From NCBI GenBank assembly GCA_050292445.1, contig JBNKLQ010000354.1, forward strand, positions 1-5,582: 5,582 bases of DNA. The letters run 5' to 3'. Numbering within the stretch: position 1 is the first letter of the stretch; every line of letters starts with the position of its first letter. The stretch is from Leptofilum sp050292445. GTDB lineage: Bacteria; Chloroflexota; Anaerolineae; Promineifilales; Promineifilaceae. The translations under genes were made by a program, and so were the position numbers. Below are positions 1 through 5,582 of the stretch, in pieces. The notes under the pieces are model-generated. The model had not been told where the DNA came from, searched no databases, and was given only the letters and a program-made list of their open reading frames with translations.

Positions 1-2196
1 ATCGCGTACGAACAATCCCAGCCAGATTGGGAAAAAGACAGCTACATCTCGCAAATTTGGTTGGTAGCTGCTGCTGGCAGATCAGAGCCACGACAGCTTA
101 CCTTTACGCCCAACGGCAGCCGTCAGCCTCGCTGGTCGCCAGACGGCCGTTTCCTGGCCTTCATCTCCAAGCGAGAGGATGATAAAGTCAGCCAGATTTA
201 CCGGCTGTCGCCCACTGGTGGCGAAGCGGAGCGGCTGAGCGAAGCCGAAACCGACGTGCAGCAATTCTTCTGGGCACCGGATGGGCAATCACTGGCGTTT
301 ACGGCCGTAGACCCCGAAAGCGAAGCCGACAAAGAGCGCGAAAAGACCTTTGGCAAATATCAGGTGGAGGATGAGGATTTTAAGTACACGCACCTGTGGC
401 AGCTCACCCTGGCAGACAAAAAGCTGCGCAGGCTGACAGGCGGTAAGCAGTTTACCGTTTCCAGTTTCAGGTGGTCGCCAAACGGCCGTTTCATTGCTTT
501 TGCCGCCCCACCCAACCCAGACATGGGCGTTTATGAACTGGTGCAGCTTTTCCAGATTGAGGTAGCAACGTTAGAACTGGCAGCCCTGACTCCCACTGGT
601 TACACTGCACCCCACTACTCGCCAGACGGCCGTTTTCTCTTCTGCCTCAAAGTGTCCGACCATTATTATGAAATTGCGCAGCCCCACCTGATTGATCTGG
701 AAACGGGCAAAATCCAGCCCGTTCCCTTCGACTTTGGCGAAAACATTTCCCCCCTGGACTGGCTGGAGGATGGCATTGTTTTCTCCGCCGCCAAAAGCAC
801 CAATCTTCACCTGTTCCGCCTTAATCCTCACAGCGGTGAGATAAAACAACTTTCCCCAGATTTGGCTGATGGCTGGGTCTCGATGGCTTTTGCGGGAAGC
901 GCTGCTGCGGACGGCCGTTTCGCTGCACTCATCATGGACAATGCCAGTCAACTCAATGAAGTGGTCTTGTTTAATTTGCAAACAGGCGACTGGCACAATC
1001 TCACCAATCTTAGTGCCGAGGTGGCGGCATGGCAGCTCAGCCAACCAGAACCCTATCAATGGCACAGCACTGACGGCACTCCGATTGAAGGCACACTCAC
1101 CAAACCAGTTGACTTTGACCCGCAGAAAAAATATCCACTGCTGGTGGTCATTCATGGCGGACCAAGCTGGGTCTCACTCCAGCAAAAGCTGGCCCGTTAC
1201 GACCGTCGCTCCTACCCACTGCCACTGTGGCTGGCTAAAGGCGCGCTCATTTTGCAGCCCAACTACCGGGGCAGCATCGGTTACGGCGCGGCATTTCAGG
1301 CACACAACGTGCGCAATTTGGGGCTGGGTGACTACGACGATGTCATCAGCGGCGTCGATGCGCTTATTGCTGAAGGTTGGGTCGATCCCAGCCGCGTGGG
1401 CACGATGGGTTGGAGCCAGGGCGGCTACATCTCCATGTTCATCGCCACCTACAGCGACCGCTTCAAAGCGGTCTCGGCTGGCGCGGGCATCTCCAATTGG
1501 ATGACGTATTATGTCAATACCGATGTGCATCCGTTCACTCGTCACTATCTGCAAGCCACGCCGTGGGACGAGATGGAAATCTACAAAAAAACATCGCCTA
1601 TGACCTACATCAAAACCGCGCAAACCCCTACGCTCATTCAACACGGCCGTAATGATGTCCGCGTTCCTCTGCCCAACGCCTACGAGCTGTACCAGGGCCT
1701 GCGCGACATGGACGTGCCAGTGCGCTTGGTAACCTATCCGGGAATGCCGCATGGCCCACACAAGCCGCGTCAATCCCGGCAGATCATGCAAGATAATCTG
1801 GACTGGTTTAATCAGTGGATTTGGGATGAGGCAAAGGATGAGGAGAAACGGCCGTGTTACATCGGCTATGGCAGCAAGGCTGAACTGGAGCAGCTGCGGC
1901 ATTGGGCATTACGCGATAATGCCGAACTGTGGGTTTTTACCCCAAATGAAGGGCTCATAAAACCAGACCAGTCAAAAGAAGGCGAACTGGTAGATCTGCA
2001 ATCCATCCCCGATCTGGCTAACAAGGTGGGCCAAAAATTAGTGGCTGGCAATTACAGCAAGTTGGTCTTTTATTCGGCAGCAGTGGGAAAACGGCCGTCT
2101 GCCCAAACCGTCCTAGGCTGCCTGCACCTGGCAGCAGCCCAGGCTGGCGGGTTGAAGGTGGTGCATGAAGAAGTTGAAGCGTGGGGCAAAGAATAA
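1..2196 (+). CDS. S9-family serine peptidase (acylaminoacyl/dipeptidyl peptidase type), 5' end outside window
   Basis: The reading frame is open from base 1, so the gene is cut at its 5' end. The TTG at 61 lies inside the protein and is not its start. Counting from the first codon, residues 1 to about 360 form a beta-propeller, with blade motifs of the (P)DGRF/NGRF type around residues 48, 161, 209 and 304 and a related PDGQ at 93-96. The alpha/beta-hydrolase domain follows: HGGP oxyanion-type motif, nucleophile Ser472 in GWSQGG, Asp552 in HGRND and His584 in PGMPHG. The triad is complete, so an active enzyme is expected. S9 enzymes cleave short peptides or acylated N-terminal residues, with the propeller restricting access; substrate and location cannot be read here. 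Probably only some 25 N-terminal residues are missing, judging from usual family starts. After the usual family end (about residue 612) comes an unrecognised alpha/beta-like tail of about 115 residues ending at TAA 2194-2196. It converges on the pentapeptide gene 32 bases away. Confidence 0.93.
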   Translation: MAYEQSQPDWEKDSYISQIWLVAAAGRSEPRQLTFTPNGSRQPRWSPDGRFLAFISKREDDKVSQIYRLSPTGGEAERLSEAETDVQQFFWAPDGQSLAFTAVDPESEADKEREKTFGKYQVEDEDFKYTHLWQLTLADKKLRRLTGGKQFTVSSFRWSPNGRFIAFAAPPNPDMGVYELVQLFQIEVATLELAALTPTGYTAPHYSPDGRFLFCLKVSDHYYEIAQPHLIDLETGKIQPVPFDFGENISPLDWLEDGIVFSAAKSTNLHLFRLNPHSGEIKQLSPDLADGWVSMAFAGSAAADGRFAALIMDNASQLNEVVLFNLQTGDWHNLTNLSAEVAAWQLSQPEPYQWHSTDGTPIEGTLTKPVDFDPQKKYPLLVVIHGGPSWVSLQQKLARYDRRSYPLPLWLAKGALILQPNYRGSIGYGAAFQAHNVRNLGLGDYDDVISGVDALIAEGWVDPSRVGTMGWSQGGYISMFIATYSDRFKAVSAGAGISNWMTYYVNTDVHPFTRHYLQATPWDEMEIYKKTSPMTYIKTAQTPTLIQHGRNDVRVPLPNAYELYQGLRDMDVPVRLVTYPGMPHGPHKPRQSRQIMQDNLDWFNQWIWDEAKDEEKRPCYIGYGSKAELEQLRHWALRDNAELWVFTPNEGLIKPDQSKEGELVDLQSIPDLANKVGQKLVAGNYSKLVFYSAAVGKRPSAQTVLGCLHLAAAQAGGLKVVHEEVEAWGKE

Positions 2197-2228
2197 AAGC
2201 GGGGTCACACTTTCCACTTTTTACTTCC

Positions 2229-3188
2229 CTACGGCTTAGTGCCATCCGGCAAAGTCGCATTCTTCAAAGACTTCACCGTGGCTAACTGCTCTGGGGTGAT
2301 GCGTGCACCCGTGAGGTCAGTCCCACTGAGATCTGCGCCAGTGAGATCCGCATTGAAAAGATAAGCTCCGCGTAAATTGGTCCAGTTGAGATACGCGCCA
2401 GCCAGATTAGCTCCATTCAAATTTGCTTTTTCCAGATTGGCCTCGCTAAGGGTGCCTCCTTTCAAATTCACAAAATGGAGCTTGGCTTTGCGCAGTTGGG
2501 CCTTACGCAAGCTGGAGCCACGCAAATCCAGACCATTAATTTTGGCTTCGGTCAGGTTTACCTCATCCAGATTTGCCATGTTAATTTCTGCACCAAATAG
2601 ATTCACATTGCGTAAATCCTGGCCCGTCAGCTTGACGCCAGTCAAATCGGCACGGGCAAATTGGGCATCAGCTAAATTCGCGCCGCGCAAATCCGTCTCC
2701 TCCATTTTGGCACCCTCAAACGTAACGCCGGTCAAATCCGCCTGACGAAAATCGACATGGTTAAGCTGAGCACGCTCAAAGTTTGCACCGACAAATGAAG
2801 TGCCATTCAACACAGCGTTACTCAGATTGGTTTCCACCAGGGTGGCTCCGTCTAACGAGCCATCGGTTAACCAGCCTTCGGCCTTGAGCTCGGCCACGGC
2901 ACGTAAAGCAATGGCGTTGCTAGTGCTGCCCAATTCGCGAATGAGCAGTTCTTTGCGCCGCTGGTTTTCGCGCCGCTCGTTCAAGTAGTCGATAAGCAAC
3001 ACCGTGGTAGCAATACTGAACAACTCTGAGCTGATATTGGCGTAAAAATCCTCCACCACATCGCTAAAGGTAATGCGACCTGGGTGCTGGTTCAAAAAGC
3101 CAGAAACACCAAAGATCAGCGCCAAAAAAAGGAAGACAACCCCCACCACTCGCGTAATGTTCATCGTTTTGAGGTTGAATTTGCCCAT
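2229..3188 (-). CDS. Membrane-anchored pentapeptide-repeat protein
   Basis: This is a 319-residue protein. Two hydrophobic helices (about residues 12-32 and 50-69) are followed by a highly charged Arg/Glu helix (70-86) and a short linker. A long run of A(N/D)LxG-type pentapeptides spans about residues 105-296, roughly 38 units. Such repeats fold into a right-handed quadrilateral beta-helix. The C-terminal cap has the common ITPEQL...ATLPDG form. I infer that the beta-helix is tethered to the membrane, probably facing the cytoplasm because the segment after the second helix is rich in Arg. The repeat domain is a scaffold fold with no readable enzymatic activity. There are no extra residues hinting at a gyrase-protecting Qnr-type role, and the membrane anchor argues against it. 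The ATG at 3186-3188 is chosen because AAGGA (complement of 3194-3198) lies five bases upstream. The stop is TAG. It lies 86 bases downstream of the hydratase gene on the same strand, with an inverted repeat between them, so it may be either the last operon gene or separately controlled. Confidence 0.92.
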   Translation of the reverse strand: MGKFNLKTMNITRVVGVVFLFLALIFGVSGFLNQHPGRITFSDVVEDFYANISSELFSIATTVLLIDYLNERRENQRRKELLIRELGSTSNAIALRAVAELKAEGWLTDGSLDGATLVETNLSNAVLNGTSFVGANFERAQLNHVDFRQADLTGVTFEGAKMEETDLRGANLADAQFARADLTGVKLTGQDLRNVNLFGAEINMANLDEVNLTEAKINGLDLRGSSLRKAQLRKAKLHFVNLKGGTLSEANLEKANLNGANLAGAYLNWTNLRGAYLFNADLTGADLSGTDLTGARITPEQLATVKSLKNATLPDGTKP

Positions 3189-3193
3189 GTGTG

Positions 3194-3198
3194 TCCTT
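3194..3198 (-). promoter_or_regulatory. Shine-Dalgarno site of the pentapeptide-repeat gene
   Basis: On the minus strand AAGGA sits five bases before the ATG at 3188. It supports this start over the in-frame ATG eight codons further in. The site lies nine bases beyond the inverted repeat (3208-3268), so a hairpin in the leader would leave it exposed. Confidence 0.7.
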
Positions 3199-3207
3199 GC
3201 TCCAACG

Positions 3208-3268
3208 AGACCCCAGGGGTTTTGGTCATCTTTTGATTTTAATATCTACAAGTAAACCCCTGGGGTCT
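3208..3268. repeat. Perfect 15-bp inverted repeat with 31-base spacer, between hydratase and pentapeptide genes
   Basis: Arms 3208-3222 (AGACCCCAGGGGTTT) and 3254-3268 (AAACCCCTGGGGTCT) are exact reverse complements, separated by an AT-rich 31-base spacer. Each arm also contains its own odd palindrome, ACCCC-N-GGGGT, so each could fold or bind a dimer by itself. In the RNA from the minus strand the structure begins six bases after the hydratase stop codon and ends 19 bases before the next ATG. No U-run follows it on either strand, so it is not a standard intrinsic terminator. It could be an RNA-stabilising 3' hairpin, an attenuator, a paired operator or a copy of a dispersed intergenic repeat. 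The sequence does not decide between these. Confidence 0.85.
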
Positions 3269-3274
3269 GAATTC

Positions 3275-4147
3275 TTACGGATGCAGCTCTACGGCCGAAT
3301 TCGACAGCACCACTTCATCCCGCTCGGCCACTTTGCTTTGGAAAACAATTCGCGTATCCGACTCACGCCACATTTCGGTGACGATGGTCTCGCCAGGGAA
3401 GACGTGTTTGCTAAAGCGCACCTTGATGCTTTTGAAGCGAGCTGGATCGTTGTCGGCAAAATGTTTGAGTACAGCGCGCCCAGCAAAGCCAAAGGTACAC
3501 AAGCCATGTAAAATCGGCTGGCGAAAGCCGCCCATGGCCGCCATTTGTGGGTCGGCGTGCAGCGGGTTGCCATCGCCAGAGCTGAGCCGGTAGAGCAGCG
3601 CCTGGTCGGGCCGGGTTTGCTGGCGGTGCACGGCATCGGGCGGGCGGTTGGGCGGCAGGTTCTGCTCGCTGGTGGACGGGCCACGCTCACCGCCAAAGCC
3701 ACCAAGCCCGCGAATGTAGGTCGATGATTGGTTGAAGGCCACTTCGTTCCCCTGGCTGTCGCTGCTGATCACGTCAGTGATGAGGACCGCGCCTTTGCCT
3801 TTGTCGTAAACGGCCGTAATCTTGGCCGTATTGTGAATGGTGGCCGAGTTGGGTAACGGCCGTTTCAATTCCAAATATTGCTCGCCGTGCAGCAGCATCA
3901 TCGGATTGAACTCCAGCCCCGGCACCTGCGTGATTTGCCAGAACAGGACAAAAGGAAAAATGACAGCCATCGTCGGCAGCGGCGTAAAGTCACGGCTCAA
4001 TTCGTAGACAAACTTCAGCTCCTCCGCGTCCATCGGATCGGCCGCTGCTCCTACGGACAGCGCATACAGGCTCACGTCCCGCTCGGTGTAAACGTAGTCG
4101 GCCGGTTTGTATTCATGCCCCAGCACTTTTTCTAAATCAATTGACAT
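3275..4147 (-). CDS. MaoC-like double hot-dog enoyl-CoA hydratase 2 (R-specific, MFE-2 type)
   Basis: The 290-residue protein has the two-hot-dog layout of eukaryotic MFE-2 hydratase 2 and its bacterial relatives. Residues 1 to about 140 form the N-terminal, non-catalytic half that shapes the acyl pocket. A Gly/Pro-rich linker follows at about 145-180, then the catalytic half. The hydratase-2 signature is present as YRLSSGDGNPLHADP, with Asp192 and His197 matching the catalytic pair, followed by GF..PILHGLCT. Family members reversibly hydrate trans-2-enoyl-CoA to (3R)-hydroxyacyl-CoA. Chain-length preference is not visible, and use in beta-oxidation or hydroxyacyl supply is inferred. The ATG at 4147 is preferred because AAGGGA (complement of 4157-4162) is nine bases upstream; a GTG two codons earlier would leave only three. 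The start overlaps the end of the ankyrin gene by 11 bases, pointing to translational coupling. The linker region is locally very GC-rich (about 72% over 3541-3660). Confidence 0.93.
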   Translation of the reverse strand: MSIDLEKVLGHEYKPADYVYTERDVSLYALSVGAAADPMDAEELKFVYELSRDFTPLPTMAVIFPFVLFWQITQVPGLEFNPMMLLHGEQYLELKRPLPNSATIHNTAKITAVYDKGKGAVLITDVISSDSQGNEVAFNQSSTYIRGLGGFGGERGPSTSEQNLPPNRPPDAVHRQQTRPDQALLYRLSSGDGNPLHADPQMAAMGGFRQPILHGLCTFGFAGRAVLKHFADNDPARFKSIKVRFSKHVFPGETIVTEMWRESDTRIVFQSKVAERDEVVLSNSAVELHP

Positions 4148-4562
4148 TCTCACTTTTCCCTTGATTCAAATATGGCAACAATAAGCTCTTCATTTCTGTT
4201 GAGTCGTACTGTTCTGCAATTATCAATCCTGATTTAGCGTGTGCACCAGCGTTTAAAATAGCTGAAATGATTTCAATGGATTGACTGTCTAACTCATTAC
4301 CTAACTGGTTTGCAGAATCGAGCGCAATATCAACTGCATGTGCCAATGGCGTTAAGTCACCATTAGCTCTCTCAACATCTGCACCAAAATCAACAAGCAA
4401 TTTGACACACTCTATTTGCTGATTCTCAATTGCAGCATGTAAAGCATTCCATTCACCGGATTCTAAATCGATGTCCGAACAATTTCGAAGAAGCTGCTTT
4501 ACTTGACCAATGTCCCCGGCGAAAGCAGCTTGCACTAATTTCTGAGTATCCGCTTCATTCAT
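4137..4562 (-). CDS. Small ankyrin-repeat protein, low GC
   Basis: This 141-residue protein consists of ankyrin repeats and little else. Repeat 1 covers about residues 6-35, with an AAxxGDxxxVKQLL helix pair. Repeat 2 covers 37-66 and is the clearest, with NALHAAI...VKLLVDFGADV. Repeat 3 spans about 70-113 and carries an Asp/Ser/Asn-rich insertion between TPLAHAVDIALD and the second helix. A partial fourth repeat ends the chain. There is no signal peptide or membrane segment, so it is probably cytosolic and binds another protein; the partner is unknown. Similar short proteins occur as stand-alone binders and sometimes as immunity proteins of toxins, but no toxin is next to it here. The ATG overlaps the end of the MazG-like gene by eight bases. 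Its AAAGAG touches the ATG, too close for a normal ribosome site, so it probably relies on coupling. Its 3' end overlaps the hydratase start by 11 bases. GC over 4201-4500 is 40%, against about 56% in the adjoining gene (4621-4800). Confidence 0.88.
   Translation of the reverse strand: MNEADTQKLVQAAFAGDIGQVKQLLRNCSDIDLESGEWNALHAAIENQQIECVKLLVDFGADVERANGDLTPLAHAVDIALDSANQLGNELDSQSIEIISAILNAGAHAKSGLIIAEQYDSTEMKSLLLPYLNQGKSENVN
4157..4162 (-). promoter_or_regulatory. Shine-Dalgarno site deciding the hydratase start
   Basis: AAGGGA on the minus strand lies nine bases before the ATG at 4147 but only three before the alternative GTG at 4153. It falls inside the last codons of the ankyrin gene, as expected for coupled genes. 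Confidence 0.55.
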
Positions 4563-4899
4563 CTCTTTGCAGCTTAGGATTGTTAGCGTGGCGATCTTTG
4601 TCGCGGGTGGTTTTTTTGGCCATGTTTTGGTGGAAAGCGGCCGTTAAATCAATGCCGGTCTGGTTGGCAATGCAGGTGAGCACAAAGAGTACGTCGGCCA
4701 GTTCATCGGCCAGGTTGACCGTTTCGTCGCTCTTTTTGAAGCTCTGGTCGCCGTACTGCCGGGCCATGATGCGGGCCACTTCACCCACTTCTTCCATGAG
4801 AACGGCCGTATTCGTCAATTCTGAATAGTAGCGCACCCCAATCGTCCGCACCCACTCATCCACCGTCTTCTGCATTTGTCGGATCGTGATGTCGCTCAT
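4555..4899 (-). CDS. MazG-like nucleotide pyrophosphohydrolase (YpjD type)
   Basis: This 114-residue all-alpha protein has the single-domain size of YpjD/MazG-like enzymes, which hydrolyse (d)NTPs to the monophosphate and pyrophosphate and are thought to clear unwanted nucleotides. The metal-binding pattern is intact: Glu36, Glu37 and Glu40 in EEVGE, then Glu66 and Asp69 in DELADVLF. The C-terminal KKTTRDKDRH closely resembles the end of Bacillus YpjD as I remember it. Function as a dimer or tetramer in the cytosol is expected from the family. I start the gene at the ATG at 4899 rather than at an in-frame start at 4950. The 4899 ATG overlaps the TGA of the preceding rfbA gene as ATGA (4896-4899), has GAGG (complement of 4910-4913) ten bases upstream, and gives the usual family N-terminus. 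The 3' end overlaps the ankyrin gene by eight bases. One ACGGCCGT palindrome encodes Thr31-Ala32-Val33. The exact substrate is unknown. Confidence 0.92.
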   Translation of the reverse strand: MSDITIRQMQKTVDEWVRTIGVRYYSELTNTAVLMEEVGEVARIMARQYGDQSFKKSDETVNLADELADVLFVLTCIANQTGIDLTAAFHQNMAKKTTRDKDRHANNPKLQRDE

Positions 4900-5582
4900 A
4901 AATTTGACGCCTCGCGCGGCCGTTCTGCCAGCCAGCGCAAATAAATGCAATACTCGTTCTTTTTGGAAACAGAGGCAATCTCCAACAGCTCTTCTGGGCC
5001 GATGTACCCTTTACGGTACGCAATTTCCTCTACGCAACCCACCTTCAATCCCTGCCGGTGCTCGATGGTTTGTACATAGTTGCTGGCTTCCAGCAGGCTG
5101 TCATGCGTGCCCGTGTCCATCCAGGCATAACCGCGCCCCAAAAGCTGCACCTTCAGCTTGTTCCGCTTGAGATATTCGTTATTCACGTCCGTGATTTCAT
5201 ACTCGTGCCGGGCCGACGGTTTCAGGCTTTTGGCAATCTGCACGACGTCTTTGTCGTAAAAATAAAGCCCGGTGACGGCATAGTTTGATTTGGGCTCGGC
5301 CGGTTTCTCTTCGATGCTGAGCGCCTTGTACTCTTTGTCGAACTCGACCACACCGTACCGCTCTGGGTCGCGCACGTAATAAGCAAAGACCAGCCCGCCA
5401 TCGCTCAGCTGGCCCGCATTCTGCAAAATTTCCGACAGGCCCGGACCGTAAAGGAAATTATCGCCCAAGATAAGCGCACACGGCTCGCCGTTAATAAATT
5501 CCTCGCCGATGACAAACGCTTGCGCAATGCCACGCGGCTCCGGCTGGACGGCGTATTCAATGTTCAGGCCCAGGCGCGAGCC
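4896..5582 (-). CDS. rfbA: Glucose-1-phosphate thymidylyltransferase (RmlA/RfbA), 5' end outside window
   Basis: The frame is open to the right edge, so the N-terminus is missing, probably about 70 residues including the nucleotide-binding GG.GTRL..T loop. The visible 228 residues carry the rest of the RmlA fold. YAVQPEPRGIAQAF is the base- and sugar-binding region, LGDN has the metal-binding Asp (residue 41 of the visible part, complement of 5460-5462), and EEKP, YEITDVN and AWMDTGTHDSLLEAS follow. The chain ends soon after EEIAYRKGYI, as in the roughly 290-residue short form rather than the longer RmlA-like family of Gram-positive bacteria and archaea. The enzyme joins dTTP and glucose-1-phosphate to give dTDP-glucose and pyrophosphate, the first step of dTDP-rhamnose and other dTDP-sugar synthesis for cell-surface glycans. 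The rmlB, C and D genes may lie outside the window. An internal TTG at 5468 is not the start, because conserved RmlA sequence continues upstream of it. The stop codon overlaps the MazG-like start by four bases. Confidence 0.95.
   Translation of the reverse strand, partial: GSRLGLNIEYAVQPEPRGIAQAFVIGEEFINGEPCALILGDNFLYGPGLSEILQNAGQLSDGGLVFAYYVRDPERYGVVEFDKEYKALSIEEKPAEPKSNYAVTGLYFYDKDVVQIAKSLKPSARHEYEITDVNNEYLKRNKLKVQLLGRGYAWMDTGTHDSLLEASNYVQTIEHRQGLKVGCVEEIAYRKGYIGPEELLEIASVSKKNEYCIYLRWLAERPREASNL

Larger units (their letters stand above)
143..4809. repeat. Dispersed palindrome ACGGCCGT, 11 exact copies
   Basis: Exact copies begin at 143, 301, 482, 626, 911, 1643, 1848, 2091, 3810, 3856 and 4802. 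One-mismatch copies keeping the CGGCCG core begin at 3291, 4637 and 4916. About 0.09 copies would be expected by chance in a random sequence of this length with equal base frequencies. All exact copies are inside genes and use all three codon frames: Asp/Asn/His-Gly-Arg five times, Thr-Ala-Val three times and Lys-Arg-Pro three times. The pressure therefore seems to act on DNA and not on protein. No copy lies in the pentapeptide gene (2229-3188), the ankyrin gene (4137-4562) or the visible rfbA coding region apart from the degenerate copy at 4916. Confidence 0.85.

Noticed and set aside
61..63. TTG as the start of the S9 peptidase
   Set aside because: The frame is open to base 1 and the upstream residues (DSYISQIW) match the usual family N-terminal region, so the true start lies outside the window.
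571..1504. Other long frames inside the peptidase gene (571-1155 minus, 869-1504 plus)
   Set aside because: They overlap the propeller and hydrolase coding region in other frames and show low-complexity or unrecognisable translations, so they are shadows.
1174..1902. 242-codon open frame on the minus strand within the S9 peptidase gene
   Set aside because: It lies wholly opposite a clear peptidase coding sequence with intact catalytic motifs, its translation resembles no family I know, and its length is ordinary for a shadow frame in GC-rich DNA.
2197..2228. Terminator between the convergent peptidase and pentapeptide genes
   Set aside because: The 32-base gap has a T-rich run but no stem I can pair before it on either strand, so I do not call a terminator.
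2377..2745. Plus-strand frame with a periodic pattern opposite the pentapeptide repeats
   Set aside because: The periodicity is the complement of the 15-base repeat unit of the pentapeptide gene and is not an independent repeat protein.
3223..3253. AT-rich spacer of the inverted repeat as a promoter for the pentapeptide gene
   Set aside because: TATTAAA-like bases suggest a -10 box, but no -35-like sequence is found at a suitable distance on the minus strand.
3289..3705. 138-codon minus-strand frame within the hydratase gene
   Set aside because: It is a shifted frame of the hydratase gene. The correct frame carries the complete hydratase-2 signature without a break, so there is no sign of a frameshift.
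4900..4950. Extended N-terminus for the MazG-like protein from 4950
   Set aside because: The extra 17 residues lie in the end of rfbA and do not fit the family start. The ATG at 4899 has an ATGA overlap and a GAGG site.

Overview
The window is compact bacterial DNA with six protein-coding genes, two of them cut by the window edges. There is no gene-free stretch over 90 bases, and I see no rRNA, tRNA, CRISPR array or insertion sequence. The proteins look bacterial. A moderately GC-rich background, a short-form RmlA, an enoyl-CoA hydratase 2, an S9 peptidase and a two-helix pentapeptide-repeat protein would fit a Chloroflexota (Anaerolineae-like) genome. That placement is a low-confidence inference from gene style, not a sequence match.

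Layout. Positions 1-2196 (+) hold most of an S9-family serine peptidase: a beta-propeller, an alpha/beta-hydrolase domain with a complete Ser-Asp-His triad, and an unexplained C-terminal extension of about 115 residues. A 32-base gap separates it from the convergent pentapeptide-repeat membrane protein at 2229-3188 (-). An 86-base intergenic region follows, carrying a perfect 15-bp inverted repeat. The rest is a tightly packed minus-strand cluster, read right to left: glucose-1-phosphate thymidylyltransferase (4896 to beyond 5582), a MazG/YpjD-like pyrophosphohydrolase (4555-4899), a small ankyrin-repeat protein (4137-4562) and a double hot-dog MaoC/hydratase-2 protein (3275-4147). Neighbouring genes in this cluster overlap by 4, 8 and 11 bases, so co-transcription and translational coupling are likely. 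The products belong to unrelated pathways: dTDP-sugar synthesis, nucleotide-pool cleaning, protein binding and acyl-CoA hydration. This looks more like shared expression than one pathway.

Two signals cut across the genes. The palindrome ACGGCCGT occurs exactly 11 times and is read in all three codon frames, which resembles the highly iterated palindromes of cyanobacteria (HIP1). It is absent from the pentapeptide and ankyrin genes. The ankyrin gene is also much poorer in GC (about 40% over 4201-4500) than its operon neighbours, which suggests later acquisition. I find no convincing new defence or mobile system. The iterated palindrome, the peptidase extension and the ankyrin insertion are the points most worth following.
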